From contig NC_081415.1 in the NCBI RefSeq assembly GCF_030272615.1, positions 103,160,796 to 103,224,795 of the forward strand: 64,000 nucleotides of DNA, in the 5' to 3' direction. Positions 39,301 through 48,045 of this stretch are shown here, piece after piece. The first letter of the stretch is position 1. Every line of letters begins with the position of its first letter. The notes under the pieces are model-generated. The model had not been told where the DNA came from and did no database searches. It saw only the letters and a list, made by a program, of their open reading frames with translations. Source of the stretch: Cryptomeria japonica. Lineage: Eukaryota; Streptophyta; Pinopsida; Cupressales; Cupressaceae. Position numbers and translations under genes: made by a program.

Positions 39301-39485
39301 GGAGAGTTGTCAAGATCACTCTTAAAGTCTTCATCCTTAGAGCATGGGAGAGTCTCAAAGGGATTGGTGAAAACTCTTTTAGGCACTAAAACGTTGTTAT
39401 AGATGGGGGAAGATTCTTTAGGAGAAGGAAAAATTGAAACAAGGGAAGCTAACCCATTATCACATCTATGAAATGAATGCATCAT
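36303..39485 (-). CDS. 1060-aa retroelement protein: aspartic protease plus degenerate G-patch
   Basis: A single uninterrupted frame starts at ATG 39485, 146 bp inside the 5' (right) LTR. Residues 1 to about 480 are acidic, Ser/Pro-rich and made of loosely repeated segments ('SPKVGPSNGG', 'QEDDIIPTF'-like). Around 500-600 is a conserved-looking helical part ('LIEQLKTTPAKISLWDLIQT'). A retropepsin occupies about 610-715, with 'TLVDNGSGLNVCS' near 635 and 'YNLLLGRPWIHSM' downstream. A G-patch-like stretch lies near 890-930 ('GFRIFAKHGYHGNGCG'). A hydrophobic C-terminus ends it. In plant Ty3 elements protease followed by G-patch is known. The usual D-[ST]-G is D-N-G here, so catalysis is uncertain. 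No Gag zinc knuckle, RT or integrase is present. Confidence 0.88.
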   Translation of the reverse strand: MMHSFHRCDNGLASLVSIFPSPKESSPIYNNVLVPKRVFTNPFETLPCSKDEDFKSDLDNSPKMCPSYLAILEEENDIINTFLNVTSPSLHDASLSEKVLMDIDSFSPKVGPSNGGMLVQQEVMNTSFKDLLPKHESLEKYVHVPPKKHSLHEDPFVQEDDIIPTFPSDGISFSNKISTRDDELMINAYPSPKVCLIHKHPLEKEDEIINNFLNSLSPKDLIEHILRKEDEFNTSIDALPPKDEELINNVISSPEIDNTSNIPFNHFTIWDEPLEEGVDYSLSHERTLAKGDEIKIENSLDCFSPSLNLNYSPSKNKASPSPQLGSTHKETLVQSKMVNISFKDLPLKSETLESNDVDPLMIEDDMTFPSITLPTRTSMCTPCLSPKIDSIRDKILVQEKTINNSSNTFVHSSKPSSINLIHVNETPNKPLFTVQGACPSQNSQPLNKPILVVQGGYANDSFCRPKKPIITVQGGYSSKSPYEYAKQLTRESYHAVAHTYNTRNNRQPNPPPVSPTSLPPSQPILPQAPRISQMLNKEYDLIEQLKTTPAKISLWDLIQTSSAHHGMLQDALKDLNVPPANTSSNIVSLVNSVMNPKAQIVFTQDELPTSEIQHQYDPLMIVVIIKDTAIRRTLVDNGSGLNVCSINLLHKMNVDTSLIEPDSRPIRGFDNVAKSSLGIITLPITVGPVTLPTPIHVMSGNLSYNLLLGRPWIHSMQVVPSTLHRQVKFIYNNKTYTLIGDTNLQACLQTSTSKGSSSKSSSSNDDSLNKIPMDESSPSNNQNSLDESEAPEEDPSRLESTHEKAFDPEKVLAEDDWGSLDFNPTFVGEYRVPPRELKVKKKEETRDQSVLPELMNNNFVASSQTSSPHISNSEEFDSLSYEKPPSLPEMADHYGRGFRIFAKHGYHGNGCGAHEQGTKVPLETNFHNYAFGLGYNPCKRTKASKRPSLYVNAIFSSDDDLTSTKSSSTSINSHPPHKEILAMNKSLYDSPQISKSAYESFSPVHHKVLSSRDKAPINYTHPSSKISCDFSSSIFIILYMFLISLIVEHLACHILYHIFK

Positions 39486-39630
39486 GATAACAATCCTCCT
39501 CTTTCAAATGATAACACATGCAAAATAGAAGGAAATGTTTAATTTTAACCAATGAAAGAACTTAGAATGTAGATTTAGAAAATGAAATTTATGATTCAAA
39601 TGAGTTCCTTAAGCAAAAGTGACACCAAAA

Positions 39631-41043
39631 TGTGTAGGAGAAAAAGTGACACTTAAACAAACATGCCCTAATCTCACTTTCAACCACACACTTGTGGAAT
39701 ACGAAAGAGCATAGAGGTATCACACAATTGGCTACTTCTTTTTGTGAAAGAGAGAGCCATGGGCTACCTATTAGGATTTCTATTCCTTTGTTGTAATTGA
39801 AAGATAAAATGATGCAAGTTCAATCCCTAACCCCAAAGTGCAAGTATGAACTAATAACAAGATTGCAGAATTGAACTTAAATGATGGAAAGTTGTAAACA
39901 CAAGGACAAGAAAAGAATGCAAATGCGTACCCGGAGTTAAAATCTGAGTGAAAATGTTCGGGATGGGGGCGCGGGCGCCACTGTCCTGATTCTGCCCCTG
40001 AAACTGCTCCGAAAACTGCTGTTTTGCACTCTGGAAAAGCTGTCAAAAATGCTGAAAATGTTGTCTATCAGGAGGACCAGGGCGCCCAGCACCCCTGTCC
40101 TGGCAGGACCAGGGCGCCCCATGCCCCTGTCCTGGTCTTTTGCTCTGAAATTTGGTGGGAAGGTCGGTCTCAATCTGCTTTTCCCGGATCTGCAACCTGC
40201 GGCGTCGTCCGAGTCCCGAAACCTGCACTTATATCTGAAAAGGTGTTTGGGCAGCTATATAGGGTTTTGCCTTAGTCAAACCCCCGCTTCGGTGATTTCC
40301 ACCCAACCCTCAAGGGAGGGGTACAAGCCAATCTTCAGTCGGTAATCTCCTATTGTTCTTCAATGTCTTCCAAGCCCTAAATGAATGAATGAAATTGATG
40401 AATGCTTGATAGATGGATGTTGAATGTTGTTGAAGTCTTCAAAGATCTACTCTTTCGCTGCATATGAGGTCCTGGAAATCAAAAATCGGGTCCCTTCAAA
40501 TGAAGAAAGAGAGCTCTTATGTAGGAAACCCTAGGTCGTAATTTCGACTTTTGGCCGACCTAGAGATTGAATATCCCGCCAATTTCTTGGGGTTAAGCTT
40601 TATTTTATGATTGGATCGCGCTCCTAAAATTTCGGGAAAAATGTCCGGGACCATGTGCACTCTGGGCGCCATGGTCCCGACAACTTTTCACCAAATTTTC
40701 AGGGCCGTCGGATATGATGATTTTAGAGAGAATCCCGAAGTTACAGGTGATTTCGAGATGTTTTGACCCCCGAAACCAAGCCCCCAAGTTCGAAATAGGA
40801 CTTAATTAGGGTTTTTGATTAAATGATGTATTGGAGGAATAAAATGAAAAGGGCACACTTTAATGAAAGGGCCCAACTTTATGACGTGTAAGATGATGAA
40901 ATAGAACCTTAGACCTAATTAATTTGATTAATTAAGTGCTAAAGGGGAAATGCAATGCAAAATACAAAATGCGCCAAGGCGGGTGCTAAACTAGGTGTGA
41001 AATTGTACCACCCTAGCAAGTGCGTACAATTTACGATGCTACA
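39631..41043 (-). repeat. 5' LTR of the nested element (right copy, 1,413 bp)
   Basis: Starts TGTGTAGGAG and ends GATGCTACA on the plus strand, followed directly by AATAC. It is 30 bp shorter than the left copy, explained by one fewer GC-rich unit. Being upstream of the minus-strand ORF it would supply the promoter. Confidence 0.95.
40076..40138. repeat. Two GC-rich 32-bp tandem units inside the right LTR
   Basis: Units begin 'accagggcgccc' at 40076 and 40108. This is one unit fewer than in the other LTR. Confidence 0.9.
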
Positions 41044-41048
41044 AATAC
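41044..41048. other. Target-site duplication AATAC, right copy
   Basis: Identical to 33031-33035. Helitron coding sequence resumes after it in the original frame. Confidence 0.95.
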
Positions 41049-41852
41049 ATCACGTCAGGATTAATTGATATGGCATTTCCCACATTGTTTCCAGATGGCC
41101 GATGCGATTGGTTAGAACCAAGAATGAGGCGTGTCCACCTCCATGAGTTTGTGAAGCATTTGTTACGCTATAGAGATCATTGTTTTGGTCAGCATCCAAG
41201 ATTCAGATATTTTATGATGAACATGATAATGAGACATCGTGCACAACATTCGTCTTCAGTATTTGTAAAAAGAAGCTTTAGAGACATGCCAATAACCATC
41301 AACGAGTTGCGTCAACATATGGAAAACATGCCTCGCTCAAATTTAGCTGATAAATTAATGTGATTTGGAACATCGTTAAGGGGTACAAGGTCATATTGGG
41401 CTAAATGTCACGCAGAATTGACAGATATGCTTCATCAGATTGGTTCTCCTACAATATTTTTCACATTGAGTGCAACAGATATGTATTGGCCTGATTTGCA
41501 TGCACTAATGCCAGGAACGATGCCAACTACTCCACGAGAAGCACAAAATTGGCGAAGACAAAATGTTATTAACTACCCTCATATAGTGGCACATTACATG
41601 CATTTAAGGAATTCTATATTCAGAAAAGAAATTCTAGAAAAAGGGGTGAATGTCAAAGACTACTGGTCTAGATATGAGTGGCAACATAGGGGGTCCCCAC
41701 ATGTGCATGGGTTCGTATGGATAAATGGAGCGCCCAATATGGACACCATCGACTGGTCAAATGAAGAGGAACGAAAGAGTGCTGAACGCTTTTTTCATTC
41801 AATTGTTCATGCATGGAATCCTAGACAAGATCCACATCAACGAAATATACAG

Positions 41853-41933
41853 GCATGTTTATAATGTGTTGTACATATGTATCTAAATATTATATGTTCG
41901 AAACTACTCAATTTTCCTGTTTTTCAATTGTAG
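41853..41933 (+). other. Helitron gene intron 1 (GC-AG type, 81 bp)
   Basis: The exon ends ...ATACAG and the intron starts GCATGT, ending TTGTAG before CCATTC. Removing it joins 'HQRNIQ' to 'PFINFQQHPC' in phase, the expected Rep continuation. The donor is GC rather than GT, a rare but known class, or a mutated GT. Confidence 0.65.
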
Positions 41934-42097
41934 CCATTCATAAATTTTCAACAACATCCATGTCTCAAAAACACGAGACAACTTGCGGAGGTGGATATTG
42001 ACCAAGACTATGAGGAAATATTGAATTGTGTAGAACGACACACTGTTTGCAAGGAAGGTGCTTGTCTACGAAAGAAAGGAGGAACGATGGTTTGCAA

Positions 42098-42193
42098 GTG
42101 ATCATTTTAATGTGAAATGTTTTTAACACTAAAATCATTTTTTTGTATAAAAATATGTAAACTAATTATATATCTTATTCATGTTAAATATAG
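42098..42193 (+). other. Helitron gene intron 2 (96 bp)
   Basis: Donor 'CAA|gtgatc', acceptor 'atatag|GTATAA'. Splicing restores 'MVCKYNAPWPLNLRG' across the junction. Confidence 0.7.
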
Positions 42194-43706
42194 GTATAAT
42201 GCTCCCTGGCCATTAAATCTAAGAGGATCCAAATTATATGAAGACATAGAAACGGGTGAAAGAAAATTTGAACTAGCTAGGAATGATGACAGGGTGAATA
42301 CACATAATCGTCACATATTGCAGTTATGGAGAGAAAACATAGATTGGCAACATGTTCTTTCAAAACATGCAGTGATCAAATATATTGCAAAGTATGCTGC
42401 AAAAGCAGAGAAAAGCTCATAAACATACCGTCAAATGTTGATGCGTCTCTCTAACATGGAAGATCCTGATGATTTAGCTGCCCGAGCATATAGAAGGCTT
42501 CTAACTGAGACGGTGATAGAAAGGGACATCGGAGCACAAGAAACATGTCACATGCTATTAGAACTTCCATTGGTAGAAAGTAGTAGAAAGTTTGTTAACC
42601 TAAATGTCTCACATGAAGTGTTCAAGCTGGTGACTATAACCGATGAAGAAAGCAATGAAGAACAGACAAAGTCTTTCATAGCTGGATATAGAACAAGGCC
42701 ATTGTGTATGGAAGGTGTATCCTTGATTGATGCAGCTAGATCATGGATATACAATCCTAAAAGAAGAAGAGAGAACAAATGGGAGCCAAGACAAAGAGCA
42801 GCAATTGTCAGAGTCTTTCCTAGGTTTGTTTACATTCCTGAACGTGGATCGAGCAAATGGATTGACTTTTGTTTATCAGAGTTGATGCTATACAAACCAT
42901 TCCGTGATATAGAAAGAGATATCGGTAATGATGATGGGGCTATAATTGCAAAGTGGGAGTCATTCACTTATAATCCCTGGCATGTGGAACGAATAACAAC
43001 TGAAGAAAATATTGAAAGTACAATTGATTCTGAAATTGATAATGATGAAACTATCCATGGAAATACCACAGAGCATGAATGGGAAATTATATCTAGATTG
43101 CATCGAGGACAGAATATACAATTTTCAGAAATAGATATGTTGGGTAGAAGAGACATTGATAGGCATACAGATTGGTCTGTCGATTACCAAGGTGAAGAGT
43201 ACACGATGGGGGCAACCAATTTCATAATTAGCGATGCCTAATATATGATGATATACCCCAATGTATCAATTACACAACCCTTAGTAATAAACAACAAAAA
43301 GCACTTGACATAATTATGGCACACTACCAAAGGAATGAAATTGGAGTGTCGTTATTCATGATAATTCAAGGGACAACAAGGACAGGAAAGTCGTATCTGA
43401 TTGGTGCCATTAGTCAGGCTTTTGAGAATGCAGCAATGTCGTCCCCTTCTCCCCTTCTATTACTTGCACCAACAGGGGTGGCCGCATTCAATAGAGGAAC
43501 CTCTACGGTACATTCAAAGTTGAGAATTCCGATATGAGATTTTTCTCAACTAGAAGGAACAAGACTCTCAAGCTTTCAGGAGGAGATGGCACATGCCAAA
43601 TACATTTTGATTGATGAAATGAGTTTCATTGGACAAAACATGCTGGAAAATATAGATTCACGACTCCGACAAGAATTCCCACAAAATGCACAAATAAGTT
43701 TTGGAG

Positions 43707-43830
43707 GTATTCTTTTTAATTGTTAGAATCCATGACAAAAAAATGGTTTCAACTATATGAATCATTTATAATAAATTATAAGATTATTACTGTAAGTTTA
43801 TTAAATTAATTGTTGCTAATTGTTTTTCAG
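43707..43830 (+). other. Helitron gene intron 3 (124 bp)
   Basis: Donor 'GGAG|gtattc', acceptor 'tttcag|GTATAT'. Splicing joins 'SFGG' to 'ISIILVGDLGQ', keeping the helicase motif in frame. Confidence 0.75.
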
Positions 43831-44759
43831 GTATATCTATTATTTTGGTAGGAGATTTGGGTCAATTGCCTCCAGTCAATGATAGACCAGCATATGATAG
43901 CAACAGACGAGCAAAGTTACTATGGGGGGAATTCAAGACTGTAGTAACTTTAGATAAGATATTTAGACAAGATGGTGAAAATTTCGAACAACAGAGATTT
44001 CATCAGCTACTGACGAATGTACGAGATGCAAACCCACAAATAGAAGATTGGAAGTTGTTGATGACAAGGATCCCTCCAAACATGGATGCTGCAAACAATC
44101 TTGACTTCAATAATAGGGTCCATTTGTTCTCTACAAATGACAACGTTCATAACCATAATAAGAAAATGTTACATTTGTTGAAGCAGCCTGTTGCACGTAG
44201 TGTTGCTACGAAAGTGGGGAGTGTTAATATAGTAGAAGATTGTTCAAGTGATGAACTTGAACTAGAATTATTGATCAGTAAGAATTCAAGGGTCATGCTC
44301 ACTTCAAATCTTTGGATTCAAGCTGGTCTTGTAAATGGAGCACTAGGATATATTCGAAAGATTGTCTACAAACCTGGAAGTGCTCCACCTGAACCACCGT
44401 CTTATGTGATGGTTGAGTTTGATAACTATTCTGGATTACCTTTTGAAGATCATCATTTGAGTACAATTCCAGTAACACCTATTTAGAAAGGCAGAACGCT
44501 TCAACTACCATTGAGATTGGCATGGGCATTAACCATACATAAATCTCAAGGATTGACTCTTCCAAAGGCAACAATTGATATAGGACCTAGAGAAAGAACA
44601 GGGTTGACATTTGTGGCAATTTCTCATGTGAAATCTCTAGAATGTCTAAGAATAATGCCCCCATTCACATATGACCGTTATGAGAAAATGAAAAATGGTA
44701 GACAACTTGCTAAGCACAAAGCTGAAGAATATAGGCTCAAAGTTTTAGAAGAAACTTGA

Positions 44760-45335
44760 TGTAACCCTTTCAAATTTATATCATTTGCCAAACATGCCTA
44801 TGTATCCTTGTATCATTTTTTAGTTTCTTTGAACATAATCGAATTCCTAGATAATTGTTGTTATGCTTCATTTTGAGTTACTCTGTTAACTTACACTTTT
44901 CAAAATGTTTACTATCATTTATGGCATATTATATTTGATGTAGAAAATAAATAATACTTCATGATTAATGGTATTGTGAAAACTAATAAAGTTTATGTAA
45001 CTAAGAATTATAATGATTTTTTATACTAAAGATAAAATGAATGTCTGAAAATATGTTGAAATGCTCCATTTTGAGTTACTTTGATAACGTCCATTTGTTG
45101 AATGTTCACTATCATTTGCATGTATTTTTCTAATTATTTTTACAAGAAAGTTTAAACCTTCCCATTTTAACATACTTTGAAACTAACAAAAATGTTTATG
45201 TGCGTTAGGAATATGTTTGATTATGCGTGTGCATCATGGGTGTCCAAATGGTTATCAAAGTATCATCCACACCTTCTAGTCAATGTCCTTCTTCGTATAG
45301 AAGAATTAAGCGCGCGCTATTGAATTAGAGATAAA
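44760..45335. other. AT-rich spacer after the helicase
   Basis: No ORF over about 30 codons in the plus frame. A small plus-strand frame just before 45336 (near 45230-45325) could be leader or upstream coding. Confidence 0.45.
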
Positions 45336-45881
45336 ATGGTCAAAAAAGTTACTCAGTGTGGAATGAGGATCAAAGGAATAAATTTTGACAATTATGCACA
45401 ATTTTGTAACTTTCAATATGGATCTTATGTCAAAATAGGTTTAGATGTAGAGTTTCATAATCTAAAGATTGATATTATAGACTTCCGTGGTTGGTCGATA
45501 GATTTATACCATGAGGCACGAGATTTGTACTTAGCAGGGTGTATATGGAAGATCACCATTACACAGACTACAAAAATTGATAAACACACATTGATTGATC
45601 AACTCAGTATGAGATTCATGAGATTTTTGAAAGGTTCATCACGGATTAGTTATCACACGGGCCCACCTGAAGAATGGTTTCTTACTACTCTTAGGCTAGG
45701 ATACTCCATAAGATTCATTGTGCATCAGGTTACACCATCATTCAGATTGTTACATGCAAGTTATGGAGTACCTACCTTGTACACTATGAAGTCTAATATA
45801 ACCATTAGAGTTCGTACCATTCTTGATGATACTGAGGGTACAAATTTGATACCAGTGCATCCATGGTTGAGAGCTAGCTGA
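45336..45881 (+). CDS. Unknown 181-aa protein, first Helitron-linked cargo ORF
   Basis: An intact frame from ATG 45336 to TGA 45881, about 580 bp downstream of the helicase stop on the same strand. It is rich in Ile, Arg, Tyr and Trp with no low-complexity runs. Recognisable stretches include 'GINFDNYAQFCNFQYGSYV', 'DFRGWSIDLYHEARDLYLAG' and 'HTGPPEEWFLTTLRLGYSI'. No signal peptide, membrane span or catalytic motif is apparent. Composition is that of a compact folded protein. It is not one of the accessory proteins known from plant Helitrons (RPA, OTU protease) as far as I can see. It might be a captured host or viral gene. Whether it is expressed is unknown. Confidence 0.55.
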   Translation: MVKKVTQCGMRIKGINFDNYAQFCNFQYGSYVKIGLDVEFHNLKIDIIDFRGWSIDLYHEARDLYLAGCIWKITITQTTKIDKHTLIDQLSMRFMRFLKGSSRISYHTGPPEEWFLTTLRLGYSIRFIVHQVTPSFRLLHASYGVPTLYTMKSNITIRVRTILDDTEGTNLIPVHPWLRAS

Positions 45882-46281
45882 AAATACTATGTAAAAAATA
45901 ATTGACAAAGTTGTCAAGCTATTGAGCAATGTAAATGCGATTATGTTTAATTTTTATAATATTTCATAAATCTTGTTTGACATTTACTACCATCGTAAAT
46001 GTTTATATGGAATAATTTATTAGCATTGTGTTTGTTTCTAATGTTCAGTGTATTTTAAATATTTTTTTGTATTTACTTTGTATCCTGATCAAATATAAAA
46101 TATAAAAAATATCTTTATCAAAAAAATTTGCAAACCTTGTCTCTAATTTTTTTCGTAATTATAATAATTTGGTGACATTTGAAAATATTGACCCAACTAA
46201 GTGTTATTCTAATAATTAAATTTGTTTCAAAGGACTTTCATCTGTTATCATTAATGTAATATTTTTAACTTTCAACAAATA
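45882..46281. other. AT-rich spacer between cargo ORFs
   Basis: No open frame and strong AT content. A promoter or intron could lie here, but nothing specific is seen. Confidence 0.45.
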
Positions 46282-46656
46282 TTGCAAAATATGGATGCTT
46301 CACAAAGTGAGACAGAGATCATTGTGGAGAGTCCAAACGCCTCGGTGAACTCAAGTAACATTTTTGAATCTCCTCTAGACAAATATGCAAGAATTGTCTT
46401 AGAGAGTTGCACTAGAATCGTGAATGAGATTGAGAACACGAGCTTGACTATTGACCAAGTCGATGAATTAGATATAATGAAAGTGGAAGATGTTGCGAGG
46501 AGAGCGCGAGAGGCATCAGGAGTAGTAGCTGGACTCCTAGATATGCTCAAAGAAGTATATCAAGATCATTATACAAATAAAGGTCGCAATACTCTGCTCA
46601 TAATTGAAGAATTTGTTACATCTTTACATCGTATCAACAACTTGTATACACCATAG
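46282..46656 (+). CDS. Unknown 124-aa acidic helical protein, second cargo ORF
   Basis: An intact frame from ATG 46282 to TAG 46656. The N-terminus is Ser/Asn-rich and acidic ('MDASQSETEIIVESPNASVN'). The remainder is probably helical, with alternating charged and aliphatic residues ('LDKYARIVLESCTRIVNEI', 'VAGLLDMLKEVYQDHY'). No domain was recognised. The opposite strand carries a 92-codon shadow frame. Its position between two larger intact ORFs on the same strand supports it being real. It may act as an adaptor or regulatory subunit, but that is a guess. Confidence 0.45.
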   Translation: MQNMDASQSETEIIVESPNASVNSSNIFESPLDKYARIVLESCTRIVNEIENTSLTIDQVDELDIMKVEDVARRAREASGVVAGLLDMLKEVYQDHYTNKGRNTLLIIEEFVTSLHRINNLYTP

Positions 46657-47343
46657 TTACAAGTTATTTTGACTTTCAGTACTTCTTCATTTTACAAAAT
46701 TATAACATATATTATGAAATGTTTATCAACTATGTTGAACATATATAAAAGAAATTACAAATTTTCAAGTTAGATGCTAGATATTAATGTTCTTTGACAT
46801 AGAATTATGTTATCATGAATAGAAATCTATTTTTGATGATAATTATGGTTAGATGTTATATTAATGTATTTTGACTAAGAATTATGCTATCATGAATAAA
46901 AACTTTTTATACCTATCTTTTACTCATTAGTGACATTAAATATTAAAAAATAAATATTTCTTAAATGTCAATTGATGAATTTATGTCTTTATGAAACCAT
47001 TCAATTTAAAACTTATATTAAAAAATATCATGTATATTGTTGTGACTCTATTGATTACATGTATATGATTCTCAATTATTTCTAGATGTACTATCAACTA
47101 TTATTTCAAGGTAAATGTGGTTTGGTATTCGATTATGTTAAGGTTTATGATTAAAATTATTTTGGTGTTAATGTCTCAGATATGAATATTGCTTTGAACA
47201 AAACTATATGAGTGTTTGCATATCTATTCATAGCCACACTTTTTCAAAAAATTTACATGAGAAAATCATAAAGTATTTAATATCCAAATCTTCTTTAATC
47301 ATTTGTATTGATGTCGTGACCACAGAATTGGACGAAAAACAAT
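46657..47343. other. AT-rich spacer between cargo ORFs
   Basis: No open frame. A weak internal duplication is seen ('gttagatgctagatattaatgttctttgac' and similar text about 90 bp later). Confidence 0.45.
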
Positions 47344-48045
47344 ATGTTGAAACATAGGACAATTACAGTTGATCACAAGTTCGAACATACTGATCTTCTG
47401 AGAATACATAATGAAGAAAGAACCACCTATTTATCATCCAAAAGATCACTACAGGAGATAGGGTTAATCACTTGTCGACCACCAGCTCTCAGAAATTTTA
47501 ATCATTTCTACAGAGACCCTTATGTCACAGAATTGGTAAATTGTGAACAATGCAATCAAATAGAAGTACAGTTTGTTCCAGGAGAAATTTGGTTTCATTC
47601 ACCGCCAATGAGGCCTGAAATTGATTACCGAACTATAACGGAGCAAAATGGTCAACTCTGGTTAACAAAATTGCTTAGAGGACCGCAGACAAGTACTATT
47701 GGCATTCCAGATCTCCACTACCATGGACAGTTCTTTCGTCTACAATTTTCATCTCAATCAAGCAATATATGGAACCAGAAAATAATAGATAGATGGGGGC
47801 CACAAGGAGTTTACTTGACCATTCCATTTTATGAACGCATTCCTAAAATTGTTAGGGAACAGATTCCAACATGGACACAAACTATCTATGAATTCTATCT
47901 GAAAAAAAATGAAGATATGGGTACCTGGTATCTGCATCGACGTACCTTCGAGCACCTTTATTGGTTTGATATCATCAATCCTATAGGGCAAGATTTGATT
48001 CCAAGAACTACCATTCAACCTCTAAATGATTGTGACTTAAACTAG
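47344..48045 (+). CDS. Unknown 233-aa aromatic-rich protein, third cargo ORF
   Basis: An intact frame from ATG 47344 to TAG 48045. It contains a Cys pair in 'VNCEQCNQIEV', several Trp and many Pro, Tyr and His. Stretches include 'EIWFHSPPMRPEIDYRTI', 'GIPDLHYHGQFFRLQFSSQ', 'DRWGPQGVYLTIPFYERIP' and 'DMGTWYLHRRTFEHLYWFD'. No signal peptide or membrane helix. Composition and lack of repeats suggest a globular protein. I recognise no family. It is the last ORF before the repeat-rich 48-51 kb segment. The in-frame region just upstream of the ATG is open for a few codons only, so this start is the natural choice. Confidence 0.55.
   Translation: MLKHRTITVDHKFEHTDLLRIHNEERTTYLSSKRSLQEIGLITCRPPALRNFNHFYRDPYVTELVNCEQCNQIEVQFVPGEIWFHSPPMRPEIDYRTITEQNGQLWLTKLLRGPQTSTIGIPDLHYHGQFFRLQFSSQSSNIWNQKIIDRWGPQGVYLTIPFYERIPKIVREQIPTWTQTIYEFYLKKNEDMGTWYLHRRTFEHLYWFDIINPIGQDLIPRTTIQPLNDCDLN

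Larger units (their letters stand above)
33036..41043 (-). mobile_element. Complete non-autonomous LTR retrotransposon inserted in the Helitron gene
   Basis: Two long direct repeats (33036-34478 and 39631-41043) with TG...CA ends enclose 5,152 bp and are flanked by the perfect duplication AATAC. Orientation is minus. On that strand a purine-rich 'aaagtgggggctaaa' abuts the left LTR (polypurine tract), and a TGG-starting candidate primer site ('tggtgtcacttttgc') lies just inside the right LTR. The interior holds one ORF (39485-36303) with retropepsin and G-patch but no reverse transcriptase, RNase H or integrase, so mobility would depend on another element. LTRs are nearly identical, implying a recent insertion. 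The lineage is Ty3/gypsy-like by protease. Confidence 0.95.
31758..44759 (+). pseudogene. Helitron Rep-helicase gene, split by an LTR element and carrying six stops
   Basis: The N-terminus (ATG 31758) is basic ('RRAYQRKYQRRQREQ'). A Cys-rich segment (CYICQEC ... CNRC, near 32310) and a DUF6570-like region follow to 33035. Reading resumes in the same frame at 41049. The Rep (HUH) motif 'WQHRGSPHVHGFVW' is near 41685 and the paired-Tyr motif 'KYIAKY' near 42380. The PIF1-type helicase has Walker A 'GTTRTGKS' (43370), Walker B 'ILIDEM' (43608), 'LVGDLGQLPPV' (43848) and 'ALTIHKSQGLTL' (44525). Stops lie at 31923, 32688, 41361, 42420, 43535 and 44484, with a small frameshift near 43245. Introns: 41853-41933 (GC-AG), 42098-42193 and 43707-43830. 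The protein would drive rolling-circle transposition; this copy is broken. Confidence 0.93.
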
